Shown: positions 24,253 to 31,035 of the stretch, one piece after another
Numbering within the stretch: position 1 is the stretch's first letter
How the letters are laid out: every line of letters starts with the position of its first letter
Source: JBGSUE01 sp041753515
GTDB lineage: Bacteria; Patescibacteriota; Microgenomatia; UBA10105; UBA927
Direction of reading: 5' to 3'
Assembly (NCBI GenBank): GCA_041753515.1
Contig: JBGSUE010000016.1
Coordinates: forward strand, 1 to 40,684
Length of the DNA stretch: 40,684 bases
Notes under the pieces: model-generated
What the model was told of the DNA's origin: nothing
Databases searched by the model: none
Seen by the model: the letters and a program-made list of their open reading frames with translations, nothing else
Program-made: the position numbers and the translations under genes

Positions 24253-24323
24253 GGGACGGCAGCGCGCCGGGTGATGTTTTTCTGCCCAAAAAGCAGATTC
24301 ACCCGTGCCGTCCTGATAGTTTT
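24253..24323 (+). terminator. Long hairpin terminator, copy 2
   Basis: Near-identical to 23067-23136 (GGACGGC...CGGGTGA / TCACCCG...GCCGTCC with a CTGC/GCAG hairpin), but the tail is TGATAGTTTTA, a weaker T-run. Confidence 0.75.
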
Positions 24324-24351
24324 ATACATGTTTACATACATAGTATAATAC

Positions 24352-24380
24352 TTGACATAATACATCTTTAGATGTATGCT
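24352..24380 (+). promoter_or_regulatory. Consensus promoter of the VapBC pair (leaderless)
   Basis: TTGACA (24352-24357), 17 nt, TATGCT (24375-24380), then 6 nt to the ATG at 24387. The exact -35 box and spacing make the leaderless reading strong here. Confidence 0.8.
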
Positions 24381-24386
24381 TTTGAT

Positions 24387-24644
24387 ATGAATAGTCTGAT
24401 TGTACCAGTCACGGATTTTATCCGAAGATTTGGCGATTACGCCGATATGCTACCTCATGTTAAAGAATTGATTTTGACGCGCGACGGACGACATTTTGCT
24501 ACAATCACGGCAAGTCCTGGGGAAAAAAATAAAAAGCTCCTATCTCTTGCCGGAGCCTGGAAAGGGACAGAGCTTGATAGTGACGATTACTGGGATAGGG
24601 TTCTTGTCAGAAAAAATAAAAAAAGCAGTAAGAGAAAGATATGA
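24387..24644 (+). CDS. Antitoxin of a VapBC-type pair (Phd/YefM-like)
   Basis: 85 residues. MNSLIVPVTDFIRRFGDYADMLPHVKELILTRDGRHFATITA has the plan of Phd/YefM-fold antitoxins: a short strand, a helix with F-x-x-x-x-x-D-Y, a strand with I-L-T-R-D-G-R-x-x-A-x-I. The basic, disordered tail (WDRVLVRKNKKSSKRKI) would bind the toxin. The start at 24387 is chosen over 24372 because the promoter places transcription at that ATG. It overlaps the toxin gene by ATGA. Confidence 0.7.
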   Translation: MNSLIVPVTDFIRRFGDYADMLPHVKELILTRDGRHFATITASPGEKNKKLLSLAGAWKGTELDSDDYWDRVLVRKNKKSSKRKI

Positions 24645-25054
24645 TGTATTTATTGGATACGTCTGTTCTTATTGATTATCTTCAGAAAAAGCGTGCCGCA
24701 GTTGATTTTGTGGAGAGACACCAGTCGGATCGTTTAACAACAAGCAGTGTCTGTGTTTTTGAGTTGTACTGCGGAATATTGCGCCTGCATGATGCGAACC
24801 GACGTGAATTTTTGTCAGGGATCTTACGTGATTTGATAGAATCGCTTTCTGAAATTTTTCCGTTTGACGGATTCTGTGCAGAATTGGCGGCTTTTATTTG
24901 GGCGAATCTTGAAGATAAAGGCCAGCGGATTGATGACACCGATGTACTGATTGCGGCAACAGTAATGAAGAATCATGCAATTCTCGTTACCGGAAATGTC
25001 GGGCATTTTTCCAGGATACAGGGATTGGAAATAGTTAATCCCGCATTACCCTGA
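24641..25054 (+). CDS. VapC-like PIN-domain ribonuclease toxin
   Basis: 137 residues. Classic PIN motifs: YLLDTSVLIDYLQKK (first Asp), SSVCVFELYCGI (Glu in the second motif) and RIDDTDVLIAATVMKNHAILVTGNVGHFSRI (Asp-Asp plus the T-x-N-x-x-H-F ending). This is a Mg-dependent RNase family, usually cutting tRNA or rRNA. All acidic residues look intact. The start codon overlaps the antitoxin stop (ATGA); a second ATG at 24644 is equally possible. Confidence 0.9.
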   Translation: MMYLLDTSVLIDYLQKKRAAVDFVERHQSDRLTTSSVCVFELYCGILRLHDANRREFLSGILRDLIESLSEIFPFDGFCAELAAFIWANLEDKGQRIDDTDVLIAATVMKNHAILVTGNVGHFSRIQGLEIVNPALP

Positions 25055-25088
25055 TTTTCCCTCTTGCGTACAACGCATTCGACTTGAT

Positions 25089-25742
25089 ATGGTGATACAT
25101 ATGATAGACGTTATTCCCGGCATCTACGATGACACAGAAGCGGAAATCCGCCGCAAACTCGATCTTGTTGCGCCGTATGTGCCCTGGGTTCAGCTGGATA
25201 TGTCCGATGGCACGCTTGTTGTAAAAAAATCGGTTACTGACGTCCATATTTTGAAAAATATCATTTCATCATACCCGCATCTTTCGTTTGAAGCGCATCT
25301 CATGGTTGCCAAGCCGGGTGAGTATGTGCGAAAACTGTCCGATGCCGGTTTCAAACGGGTGATTGCCCATGTGGAATGCACTGACCTCCGCGTATTTCTT
25401 GACGAAGTGCAGTATGAGGAAATGGAAGTGGTTCTGGCAATCGACGGCCCGACGGAAATCGATCAGATCGAGCCGTATCTGGAAGAGGTTGACGCGGTTC
25501 TTGTGATGACAATAGAAATGGGTGATTCCGGCAAACCGTTTTTACCTGAAACCGTTGAAAAAATCCGACAGATCCGTGAAGGGTATCCGGATTTACCGAT
25601 TGAAGTGGATGGGGGAATGAACGAGGCAACGGCAAAAGTCGTGCGCGACGCCGGAGCAACCCGCATTGCCGCAACCAATTTTTTCTTTGTGAATCACCCG
25701 AAATCCATTGCACATGCCGTAAAACTACTTTCTGGAATATAA
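25089..25742 (+). CDS. rpe: Ribulose-phosphate 3-epimerase (diverged)
   Basis: 217 residues. Rpe interconverts ribulose 5-phosphate and xylulose 5-phosphate. The (beta/alpha)8 order is seen: VIPGIYDD (usual PSIL-x-D), WVQLDMSDGTLVV (usual HlDvMDG-x-FV), FEAHLMVAKPGEYV (usual DvHLMV-x-P), and EVDGGMNEATAKVVRDAGATRIAATNFFF near the end. The metal/phosphate residues look present, but the D-G-x-F loop is altered. Probably a distinct subfamily of the enzyme. A start at 25101 (MIDVIPG) is as likely as 25089. The transketolase gene follows after a MITE. Confidence 0.85.
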   Translation: MVIHMIDVIPGIYDDTEAEIRRKLDLVAPYVPWVQLDMSDGTLVVKKSVTDVHILKNIISSYPHLSFEAHLMVAKPGEYVRKLSDAGFKRVIAHVECTDLRVFLDEVQYEEMEVVLAIDGPTEIDQIEPYLEEVDAVLVMTIEMGDSGKPFLPETVEKIRQIREGYPDLPIEVDGGMNEATAKVVRDAGATRIAATNFFFVNHPKSIAHAVKLLSGI

Positions 25743-25833
25743 TGTCATCCCGAACTTGTTTCGGGATCTCGTTTCCGATAAACTAGATGCTGAAACCCGC
25801 CTAGCCGGCGAGGCTGGCAAGTTCAGCATGACA
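25743..25833. repeat. MITE between rpe and tkt, with an inserted palindrome
   Basis: Begins TGTCATCCCGAAC right after the rpe stop and ends CAGCATGACA 5 nt before the tkt ATG. Compared with 22005-22068 it has about 25 extra bases (GCCTAGCCGGCGAGGC core) inside the TGCTGAA/TTCAGCA hairpin. Confidence 0.8.
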
Positions 25834-25838
25834 AAATT

Positions 25839-27758
25839 ATGGATGATACTGCCCTAACAAAAATTGCCTCACGTCTCCGGTATCTTATCCTCAAAACCAC
25901 CCATACCGTTGGCAGTGGTCACCCCACCACCTGTTTTTCATCCGTTGAGCTTGCTGCCATGCTTTTTTTCAAATATCTTCGGCTTGACCCCGCTCATCCG
26001 GAACGGTTAAGTAACGACCGGGTCATTTTTTCCAAAGGCCATGCGTCAGCGCTTCTGTACAGCTTGTATACGGTTGCAGGAGTTCTAACGGAGAAAGAAT
26101 TGTCCGGCTACCGCACGTTTAAAAGCCCTCTTGAGGGCCATCCCACATTCAGGTTTCCGCTTGCCAACGCCGCAACCGGATCGCTTGGGCAAGGATTGTC
26201 AATCGGCGCCGGATACGCGTGGGGCTTACGTCGTAAGTTCACAGTTCACAGTTCACAATTATCCGATCCCATTACCCATCACCCATCACCCATCACCAAC
26301 TCAACATATGATGCAACACTTGTTCCATTTTCCATTCCCCGAGTGTTTGTTTTGATGGGGGATGGGGAATTGGCAGAAGGTTCAAACTGGGAAGCAGCCG
26401 CCTGGGCATCCCACCAAAAATTATCAAATCTTATTGCTATTGTAGACGTCAACCGGTTCGGCCAATCGGAAGAGACTATGGAAGCTGGTAATTCCGAGTC
26501 TTTCCGTGCAAAGTTTGAGGCATTCGGTTGGGGGGCAATTGTCGTGGATGGTCACGATTGGGGGCAGTTGGATGCGGCGTACGAAAAAGCCGTCACATAT
26601 CACAGCGGTCCGGTGGCGATCATTGCAAAAACTGTGAAAGGGAAGGGAATTCCGGTCTGGGAGGATAAAAACGGCTGGCACAACAAGATGCTGTCTCTTG
26701 AGGAGTTTGAGAAGTGGCTGGACTATTTCAAAAAAGAAAGCGGGGATGTGAAAGGGGTGATTCAGAAGCCTGAAATGGTGATGAGTGATGGGTTAGGAGT
26801 GATGAGAAAGAATACAAAAATAAACCCATTACCCATTACCAATTACCAATCTCCAACAGCCACCAAGCTCGCATTCGGCAACGCGCTTGTCCGTTTGGGT
26901 GAAACTATTGAAAATCTTCTCGTTCTTGATGCCGATGTATCCAATTCCGTGCACACGGACATGTTTGCAAAATCCTATCCGAAAAGGTTTTTGCCCATGC
27001 ATATTGCCGAGCAGAATATGACCGGAGTCGCTCTCGGTTTGTCCAAAATGGGGTATCTGCCGGTTATCAATACATTCGGTGCATTTTTGACCCGTGCGCA
27101 CGACCAGTTGCGCATGATGCCGCTTTCGGACGGGACGGTCATTGTCCATGGATCGTACGTTGGAGTATCTCTTGGTCGCGACGGTCCGTCACAGATGGGT
27201 TTAGAGGACATTGTGCTTTTCCGCTCCATTTACGGATCAACCGTCCTGTACCCGTCCGACCCGTATCAGACCGAAAAACTGGTGGAAGAAGCATTGAAAT
27301 TGCACGGTGTCGTGTATGTGCGTACGACAAGAGAGCCGACGCCTGTGATCTATGATGAAAAAACAAAATTTCATATCGGTGGAAGTTATGTCTTCGAACC
27401 ACGAACCACGAACCACGAACCAATTACCATAATAGCTGCAGGTATTACTCTGCACGAAGCCCTGAAAGCACAACAAGAGCTTGCAAAAAAGAAAATTTCC
27501 GTCCGGGTGATCGATTGCTATTCTATTAAACCAATAGACGAAAAAACCCTGCAGAAAGCTGCCAATGACTCCAAAGCAATCATCGTTGTGGAGGATCATT
27601 ATCCTGAAGGCGGACTTGGGGATGCCGTCAGATCTGTTGTGGGGAAGATTCATCATCTCGCTGTCACGAAATTACCCCGCTCCGGTTCCGCCGCAGAACT
27701 TCTGCACGAGCAGGGAATTGATGCGGAGGGCATTGTACGGTGTATAATGAGACCATGA
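25839..27758 (+). CDS. tkt: Transketolase with three repeat-derived insertions
   Basis: 639 residues. Transketolase moves two-carbon units between sugar phosphates using thiamine pyrophosphate. Seen: GSGHPTTCFSSVELAAMLFF, SKGHASALLYSLY, GSLGQGLSIGAGYA, the TPP motif GDGELAEGSNWEAAAW...IVDVNRFGQ, and, in the second half, LDADVSNSVH, AEQNMTGVALGLS and GDGPSQMGLEDI-like RDGPSQMGLEDI. Three segments do not fit the family: about residues 132-165, 306-340 and 517-530. They are encoded by short tandem repeats (CCCATCA, CCCATTA, CGAACCA units) and fall at linkers or loops. The frame is kept, so the enzyme may still work. The last codons overlap the promoter of the next gene. Confidence 0.9.
   Translation: MDDTALTKIASRLRYLILKTTHTVGSGHPTTCFSSVELAAMLFFKYLRLDPAHPERLSNDRVIFSKGHASALLYSLYTVAGVLTEKELSGYRTFKSPLEGHPTFRFPLANAATGSLGQGLSIGAGYAWGLRRKFTVHSSQLSDPITHHPSPITNSTYDATLVPFSIPRVFVLMGDGELAEGSNWEAAAWASHQKLSNLIAIVDVNRFGQSEETMEAGNSESFRAKFEAFGWGAIVVDGHDWGQLDAAYEKAVTYHSGPVAIIAKTVKGKGIPVWEDKNGWHNKMLSLEEFEKWLDYFKKESGDVKGVIQKPEMVMSDGLGVMRKNTKINPLPITNYQSPTATKLAFGNALVRLGETIENLLVLDADVSNSVHTDMFAKSYPKRFLPMHIAEQNMTGVALGLSKMGYLPVINTFGAFLTRAHDQLRMMPLSDGTVIVHGSYVGVSLGRDGPSQMGLEDIVLFRSIYGSTVLYPSDPYQTEKLVEEALKLHGVVYVRTTREPTPVIYDEKTKFHIGGSYVFEPRTTNHEPITIIAAGITLHEALKAQQELAKKKISVRVIDCYSIKPIDEKTLQKAANDSKAIIVVEDHYPEGGLGDAVRSVVGKIHHLAVTKLPRSGSAAELLHEQGIDAEGIVRCIMRP
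27743..27748 (+). promoter_or_regulatory. -10 box inside the end of tkt
   Basis: TATAAT, perfect consensus, ends 6 nt before the ATG at 27755; both lie in the last codons of tkt. A TTGATG at 27718 would be a -35 with a 19-nt spacer. Confidence 0.55.
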
Positions 27759-28076
27759 AGAAACAAAAAACAGATGAAGAATGGGGTATGTGGCTGACGC
27801 GAAAATTGAATAAAGGGGATTTGAAAGGTTTTAAAAGAAAATTTCTGGAAAAATATTTTCCGTATACTAGTTCGGATCTTGATCTTGGCACACGAATATT
27901 GTTTGAATATTATTTATACGGAACAATGCCCTGATGTTGAATAACGATCGAATTTTGAGCTCTGGCCGTATCTTCTGGATGAAGACAAACAAAAACAGGA
28001 AGCGTTTTTTACGGACATGAAATATTTCTTTTTAAATAATGGCAGGGAGTACCTCAAAGCCCAAATTGGTGGGTAA
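27755..28076 (+). pseudogene. Probable broken gene for a small charged protein
   Basis: The first frame (27755-27934) codes MKKQKTDEEWGMWLTRKLNKGDLKGFKRKF and stops after LFEYYLYGTMP. A different frame then continues with protein-like sequence, ELWPYLLDEDKQKQEAFFTDMKYFFLNNGREYLKAQIGG (quoted in part), ending in TAA at 28074. Joining the two needs a frameshift near 27920 and loss of one stop near 27937. No family recognised. Alternatively the 59-residue first frame is a complete small gene. Confidence 0.45.
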
Positions 28077-28156
28077 ATACATCTTATAGTTTTGCATTTT
28101 TCCCCGGACTGTACTATAATTTCCGGATCCATAATAATCCTATGGGTTATATGTGG

Positions 28157-28287
28157 TGCACATTACCACGACACCAGTCTTACCTCGCGTCGGAGGCATA
28201 CTGCCTCGCGCCCGCGAGGGGCGACGGATCGTGGCTGCATCGCAATCATGATGCAGTGATTGCTCTTTGAAAGAGAGAACGCACGGA
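28157..28287 (+). ncRNA. Candidate structured RNA element (131 bp), copy 1
   Basis: Shared with 29914-30044 at about 95% identity. Helices: CCACGA/TCGTGG (28166-28171/28229-28234), CCTCGCG/CGCGAGG (28183-28189/28213-28219), GAGGC/GCCTC (28193-28197/28203-28207). In the second copy CCTCGCG becomes CCCCGCG and its partner CGCGGGG, a compensatory change. Downstream two 7-bp helices compete: CTGCATC/GATGCAG and GCAATCA/TGATTGC interlock in 28235-28263. It ends with GAACGCACGG, complementary to a loop downstream of the following genes. Strand is inferred from the gene direction. Confidence 0.65.
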
Positions 28288-28289
28288 TA

Positions 28290-28346
28290 CGCCTGTCTTA
28301 CTCCGGTTTGCAACTTTCTGAAGTTGGAAAGCGGATTAGAGAGGCG
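28290..28346 (+). ncRNA. Candidate ~50-nt structured motif, copy I
   Basis: P1 CGCCT/AGGCG (28290-28294/28342-28346), conserved TTACTC, then P2 CCG/CGG, GTTTG, P3 CAACTT/AAGTTG, AAAG and ATTAGA. Copies II and III keep TTACTC, GTTTG, AAAG and ATTAG while all three stems differ but still pair. A hairpin with T-run follows (28353-28386). Confidence 0.65.
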
Positions 28347-28352
28347 GATACT

Positions 28353-28386
28353 GAAAAAACTCTATTTTTATACCCGAGTTTTTTTA
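28353..28386 (+). terminator. Intrinsic terminator after motif copy I
   Basis: GAAAAAACTC pairs with GAGTTTTTTT around a ~14-nt loop. Copy III of the motif is followed by the same kind of hairpin. Its GAGT could alternatively pair with ACTC of the motif core, as in attenuators. Confidence 0.65.
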
Positions 28387-28488
28387 GTAAAAACAGATTC
28401 TTTGCATCTGATGCGGGTATCATAAACCGGTATCCGGATCATATGCAGAGAGTCTGCATAAATAAAATCTAGAGAGAGGAAAATTCTC

Positions 28489-29298
28489 ATGAAAAAGATT
28501 GCTGTTTTTTTGCTTTTGGCCATGTTTCTGGCGGCATGCACGAGTCCTACCCCGACGCAACCTGCGGGTGTGGAACAGTCCCGGCCGGTGGCCTCTGCCA
28601 TGGAGCCTGCGCCTTGGGATCCGACTCAGCCGGTGGTGCCGATGCCGATTGAAGATTCGGTCATTCCAGCCACAATTGAAAGCGGCAGTGGAGGAAATAT
28701 CACAATTCTCCAGGGAGAGTCGGACAGAATTGCTGAGATGAAACAGAAGCGGGAATCGTTGATTCAGCAATATATAGATTTGGGGATGCAATATTCCATG
28801 GGAGGTGTCATACCCTGCGATGGTAACGACTTTTTGGTCTCGGTGTTCGATAACAACACCTGGACGTATTATGTCTATTACTACGATGCAGAAGAAAACA
28901 CCTTCGGACAGGTCGGAGAAGGGGACAAGTATTACATCAAGGGACCTATGTATTGTACTGGCGATTTTGCCGTTGTTTCATACGACGGTAAAGGATACCT
29001 GGATGACAAGATCGAATTTATGTATCCGGCAGAAAATATTACGTATGAATACGCTGGGACATATTTACGGTCTGACGGGACGATGATTCTATTCTATGAT
29101 GCAGTGGAATGGCTACAACTTCCAGATCGTGCCGCCATGGATCTCAGGTATCTGGTATTTGACGGAGAATCTAGGACTATTGAGAATCCGGTGACAGGAG
29201 GTCAACAGTGTACCGGTCCGATTCAGGTTCTGGAGAAATATGAGATGCAATTTGGCACCGCACTTCGAGATCATCACAAAATGAATTGCGGACTATGA
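28489..29298 (+). CDS. Lipoprotein, 269 aa
   Basis: A lipoprotein signal (MKKIAVFLLLAMFLAAC, lipidated Cys17) is followed by a Pro-rich linker (to about residue 60), a helical piece (SDRIAEMKQKRESLIQQYIDLGMQY) and a beta-rich, Tyr/Asp-rich domain (about 100-240) with four cysteines (IPCDGND, MYCTGD, QQCTGP, MNCGL). No family recognised. GAGAGGA lies upstream of the ATG. It and the next gene lie between the 131-bp element and its complementary 3' hairpin. Confidence 0.7.
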   Translation: MKKIAVFLLLAMFLAACTSPTPTQPAGVEQSRPVASAMEPAPWDPTQPVVPMPIEDSVIPATIESGSGGNITILQGESDRIAEMKQKRESLIQQYIDLGMQYSMGGVIPCDGNDFLVSVFDNNTWTYYVYYYDAEENTFGQVGEGDKYYIKGPMYCTGDFAVVSYDGKGYLDDKIEFMYPAENITYEYAGTYLRSDGTMILFYDAVEWLQLPDRAAMDLRYLVFDGESRTIENPVTGGQQCTGPIQVLEKYEMQFGTALRDHHKMNCGL

Positions 29299-29317
29299 AA
29301 GAAATCTGGAGGACACG

Positions 29318-29701
29318 ATGAATAAAGGAATTCTGTTAGGTTTCCTGACTATTTGTGTAGTATTCATAATGGCCTGTAATTTTGCGGGATATACGATTAC
29401 AAGCACAGAATCACAGGAGCCTGTCGGCACTGAAGAATCTCTACCGGATATCGATGTCGATGCACAGGAGCTGTGCAGGAATGGCATTGAGCCTAATGTT
29501 ATTATGCCATCCTCGCCTAGGCTGGTTGTGCTTAAGACCTTTAAAACGATTGCCAGTCCTGGGATTCCATCGTGTACTTTGCCGAAAGGTGCGATCATTT
29601 ATACACATTTCGATGCAATAAGTGGATTGTATGTGCATAGCGGAGCGTGTAGTGGGTATGCGCCAGAAGATATGCTCGCTTTGCCCTGCCCAAAGCCATA
29701 A
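29318..29701 (+). CDS. Small lipoprotein, 127 aa
   Basis: A lipoprotein signal (MNKGILLGFLTICVVFIMAC, lipidated Cys20) is followed by a short acidic linker and a ~75-residue C-terminal domain (RLVVLKTFKTIASPGIPSCTLPKGAIIYTHFDAISGLYVHSGACSGYAPEDML) with the spacing of a small SH3-like beta barrel; that is inference. Cysteines at four positions may pair. GGAGG lies 6 nt upstream; the gene starts 19 nt after the previous one, so they form an operon. Confidence 0.7.
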   Translation: MNKGILLGFLTICVVFIMACNFAGYTITSTESQEPVGTEESLPDIDVDAQELCRNGIEPNVIMPSSPRLVVLKTFKTIASPGIPSCTLPKGAIIYTHFDAISGLYVHSGACSGYAPEDMLALPCPKP

Positions 29702-29712
29702 GTTCGAATGAT

Positions 29713-29768
29713 GGATGAGGATCGTATCCAAAAAATAATATTCATATCACCCCGTGCGTTCCTCATCC
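29713..29768 (+). ncRNA. 3' hairpin with conserved loop, copy 1
   Basis: GGATGAGG (29713-29720) pairs with CCTCATCC (29761-29768). The loop ends TTCATATCACCCCGTGCG, of which CCGTGCGTTC (29752-29761) is the exact complement of GAACGCACGG at the end of the 131-bp element. The second copy (30608-30665) has an unrelated stem but the same loop. Confidence 0.65.
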
Positions 29769-29783
29769 TTCCTGCACATACAG

Positions 29784-29841
29784 CCATCTTACTCCGGTTT
29801 GAATCCGCCAATTGGCGGAGAAAAGCGGATTAGAAGGATGG
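29784..29841 (+). ncRNA. Candidate ~50-nt structured motif, copy II
   Basis: P1 CCATCTT/AAGGATGG with one bulge (29784-29790/29834-29841), core TTACTC, P2 CCG/CGG, GTTTG, P3 CCGCC/GGCGG (29805-29809/29814-29818), AAAG, ATTAGA. A GTACCC/GGGTAC hairpin follows directly (29842-29873), without a T-run. Confidence 0.65.
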
Positions 29842-29913
29842 GTACCCGTAACAATTCTGATTGTGAAGGGTACAAAATATTCGTGTGTGTGGAAAGGATG
29901 AGCCTTTGGCTCA

Positions 29914-30044
29914 TGCACATTACCACGACACCAGTCTTACCCCGCGTCTGAGGCATTCTGCCTCGCGCCCGCGGGGGGCGACGGTTCGTGGCTGCATCGC
30001 AATCATGATGCAGTGATTGCTCTTTGAAAGAGAGAACGCACGGA
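29914..30044 (+). ncRNA. Candidate structured RNA element (131 bp), copy 2
   Basis: As copy 1, with P2 as CCCCGCG/CGCGGGG (29940-29946/29970-29976), so pairing is kept by a double change. A hairpin ATGAGCC/GGCTCAT (29898-29914) touches its 5' end. It ends GAACGCACGG (30034-30043). Confidence 0.65.
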
Positions 30045-30062
30045 AAAAAATGCAATGTATTG

Positions 30063-30112
30063 TTCTGCACCGGTGTGGATATCACCCCTTTGGTATCCAG
30101 TCCGGTGCAGAA
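30063..30112 (+). promoter_or_regulatory. Strong leader hairpin before the 30145 lipoprotein
   Basis: TTCTGCACCGG (30063-30073) pairs perfectly with CCGGTGCAGAA (30102-30112), with TGGATA/TATCCA inside. It lies 33 nt before the ATG. No T-run follows. Confidence 0.6.
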
Positions 30113-30144
30113 ATGCATACATCAAGCATGGAAGGAAAGTAATA

Positions 30145-30603
30145 ATGAAAAAGATTTCTCTATTGTTGTTGGCCCTCATCCTGGTGGCATGTGCTGGGTT
30201 ACCTGGTGGGTCTCCAGAAGAAATTCCTGAAATTGAAGCCGTTGAAACTTCACAAGGTTATTGGCTTAATGAAGATACGTATGTATTTGGCACACCGAGT
30301 CCCGACGCGCATCTGCGTGTTGAATACATCTATGATGCAGAAAAAAATGCGCAGCTCACGATTACAATTAGTGGTCTTGAGAGTTATCCGAAATTAATGG
30401 GACTGGAATGGATGATATTGTATGGATACGATGATTCTGACATTCTTTGCAGTGGGAAGATTGAAGAATTGCCGGATGATTCATGCGTAATACCACACGA
30501 CAGACTATTTGTTCAATTTTATATCGGAAGCACATATTTTGGGCATTACAATTTGCCGGAACATACTTTTATTACTGTTGATTATATATATTTTGCGAAT
30601 TGA
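30145..30603 (+). CDS. Small lipoprotein, 152 aa
   Basis: A lipoprotein signal (MKKISLLLLALILVAC, lipidated Cys16) is followed by a short linker and a ~120-residue beta domain with Tyr/Asp-rich strands (AHLRVEYIYDAEKNAQLTITISGLESYPKL) and two cysteines (ILCSGK, SCVIPHD). No family recognised. GGAAAG precedes the ATG. The gene lies between the second 131-bp element and the second 3' hairpin, the same arrangement as 28489-29701. Confidence 0.7.
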   Translation: MKKISLLLLALILVACAGLPGGSPEEIPEIEAVETSQGYWLNEDTYVFGTPSPDAHLRVEYIYDAEKNAQLTITISGLESYPKLMGLEWMILYGYDDSDILCSGKIEELPDDSCVIPHDRLFVQFYIGSTYFGHYNLPEHTFITVDYIYFAN

Positions 30604-30607
30604 AATA

Positions 30608-30672
30608 AGGACAAAAGACACCTGAGCAAGGCTCTATTCATCACCCCGTGCGTTCTTTCTGTCCTATAATTT
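30608..30672 (+). terminator. 3' hairpin with conserved loop, copy 2, acting as terminator
   Basis: AGGACAAAAGA (30608-30618) pairs with TCTTT-c-TGTCCT (30654-30665); ATAATTTTTTT follows. The loop carries TTCATCACCCCGTGCGT; CCGTGCGTTC is at 30646-30655. Confidence 0.7.
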
Positions 30673-30677
30673 TTTTC

Positions 30678-30706
30678 TTGATTTATTCCCTATAGTATGA
30701 TATTAT
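30678..30706 (+). promoter_or_regulatory. Sigma-70-type promoter of a short RNA
   Basis: TTGATT (30678-30683), 17 nt, TATTAT (30701-30706). The start would be near 30713. Confidence 0.7.
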
Positions 30707-30712
30707 TTCACA

Positions 30713-30804
30713 TATAAGACGATAACGCCTTGAGACGCACCAGTCGGTGCATCTAATTATAACCGGCCAGTCTGAATGTTATTACGTTTAGATCCGGTTT
30801 TTTT
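30713..30804 (+). ncRNA. Candidate small RNA or leader with terminator
   Basis: From the promoter at 30678 the transcript would carry GACGCACC/GGTGCATC (about 30733-30752), an ATAAC...GTTAT closing pair, and end at AACCGG (30761-30766)/CCGGTT (30794-30799) followed by seven Ts. About 90 nt in all. It may be a stand-alone RNA or an attenuated leader of the gene at 31036. It matches no riboswitch class I can name. Confidence 0.55.
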
Positions 30805-31035
30805 ATTGCTTGGCAAGTAGTTAATGCAGTGGTTTTTTACCATTTCCCATTGACTATTTACCGTTTAATAAACGTTCTTTAACAACAAGGATATACACCG
30901 CTCTATAGCGGTGGAAAAACATGATTCTCCTTTAATAACTCTCACGAGTGAACGTACGTGGTGGCAATATATTGCCATTGGGTAAGTTCGCTCGTGGAGT
31001 GAATAGGACAATACCTAGAAAAGGAGTAAACGAAA

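Larger units (their letters stand above)
28077..28488. other. Gene-free stretch with structured repeats
   Basis: Holds the 131-bp element copy 1, the ~50-nt motif copy I, a terminator-like hairpin, and an ATGCAGA/TCTGCAT hairpin (28443-28459) just before the next ribosome site. Confidence 0.7.
30604..31035. other. Gene-free stretch with promoter, structured leader and hairpins
   Basis: Besides the 3' hairpin and the candidate ncRNA, the leader of the next gene holds CACCGC/GCGGTG (about 30897-30914) and a long CACGAGTGAAC...GTTCGCTCGTG stem (about 30943-30996) with GGCAAT/ATTGCC at its tip. Confidence 0.65.

Noticed and set aside
26235..27425. Intein or intron in transketolase
   Set aside because: The extra segments are only ~14-35 residues, in frame, and lack intein or splice motifs.
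28157..30665. Integron gene cassettes with attC sites
   Set aside because: No integrase is present and the repeats lack the RYYYAAC/GTTRRRY core pair in the right places.
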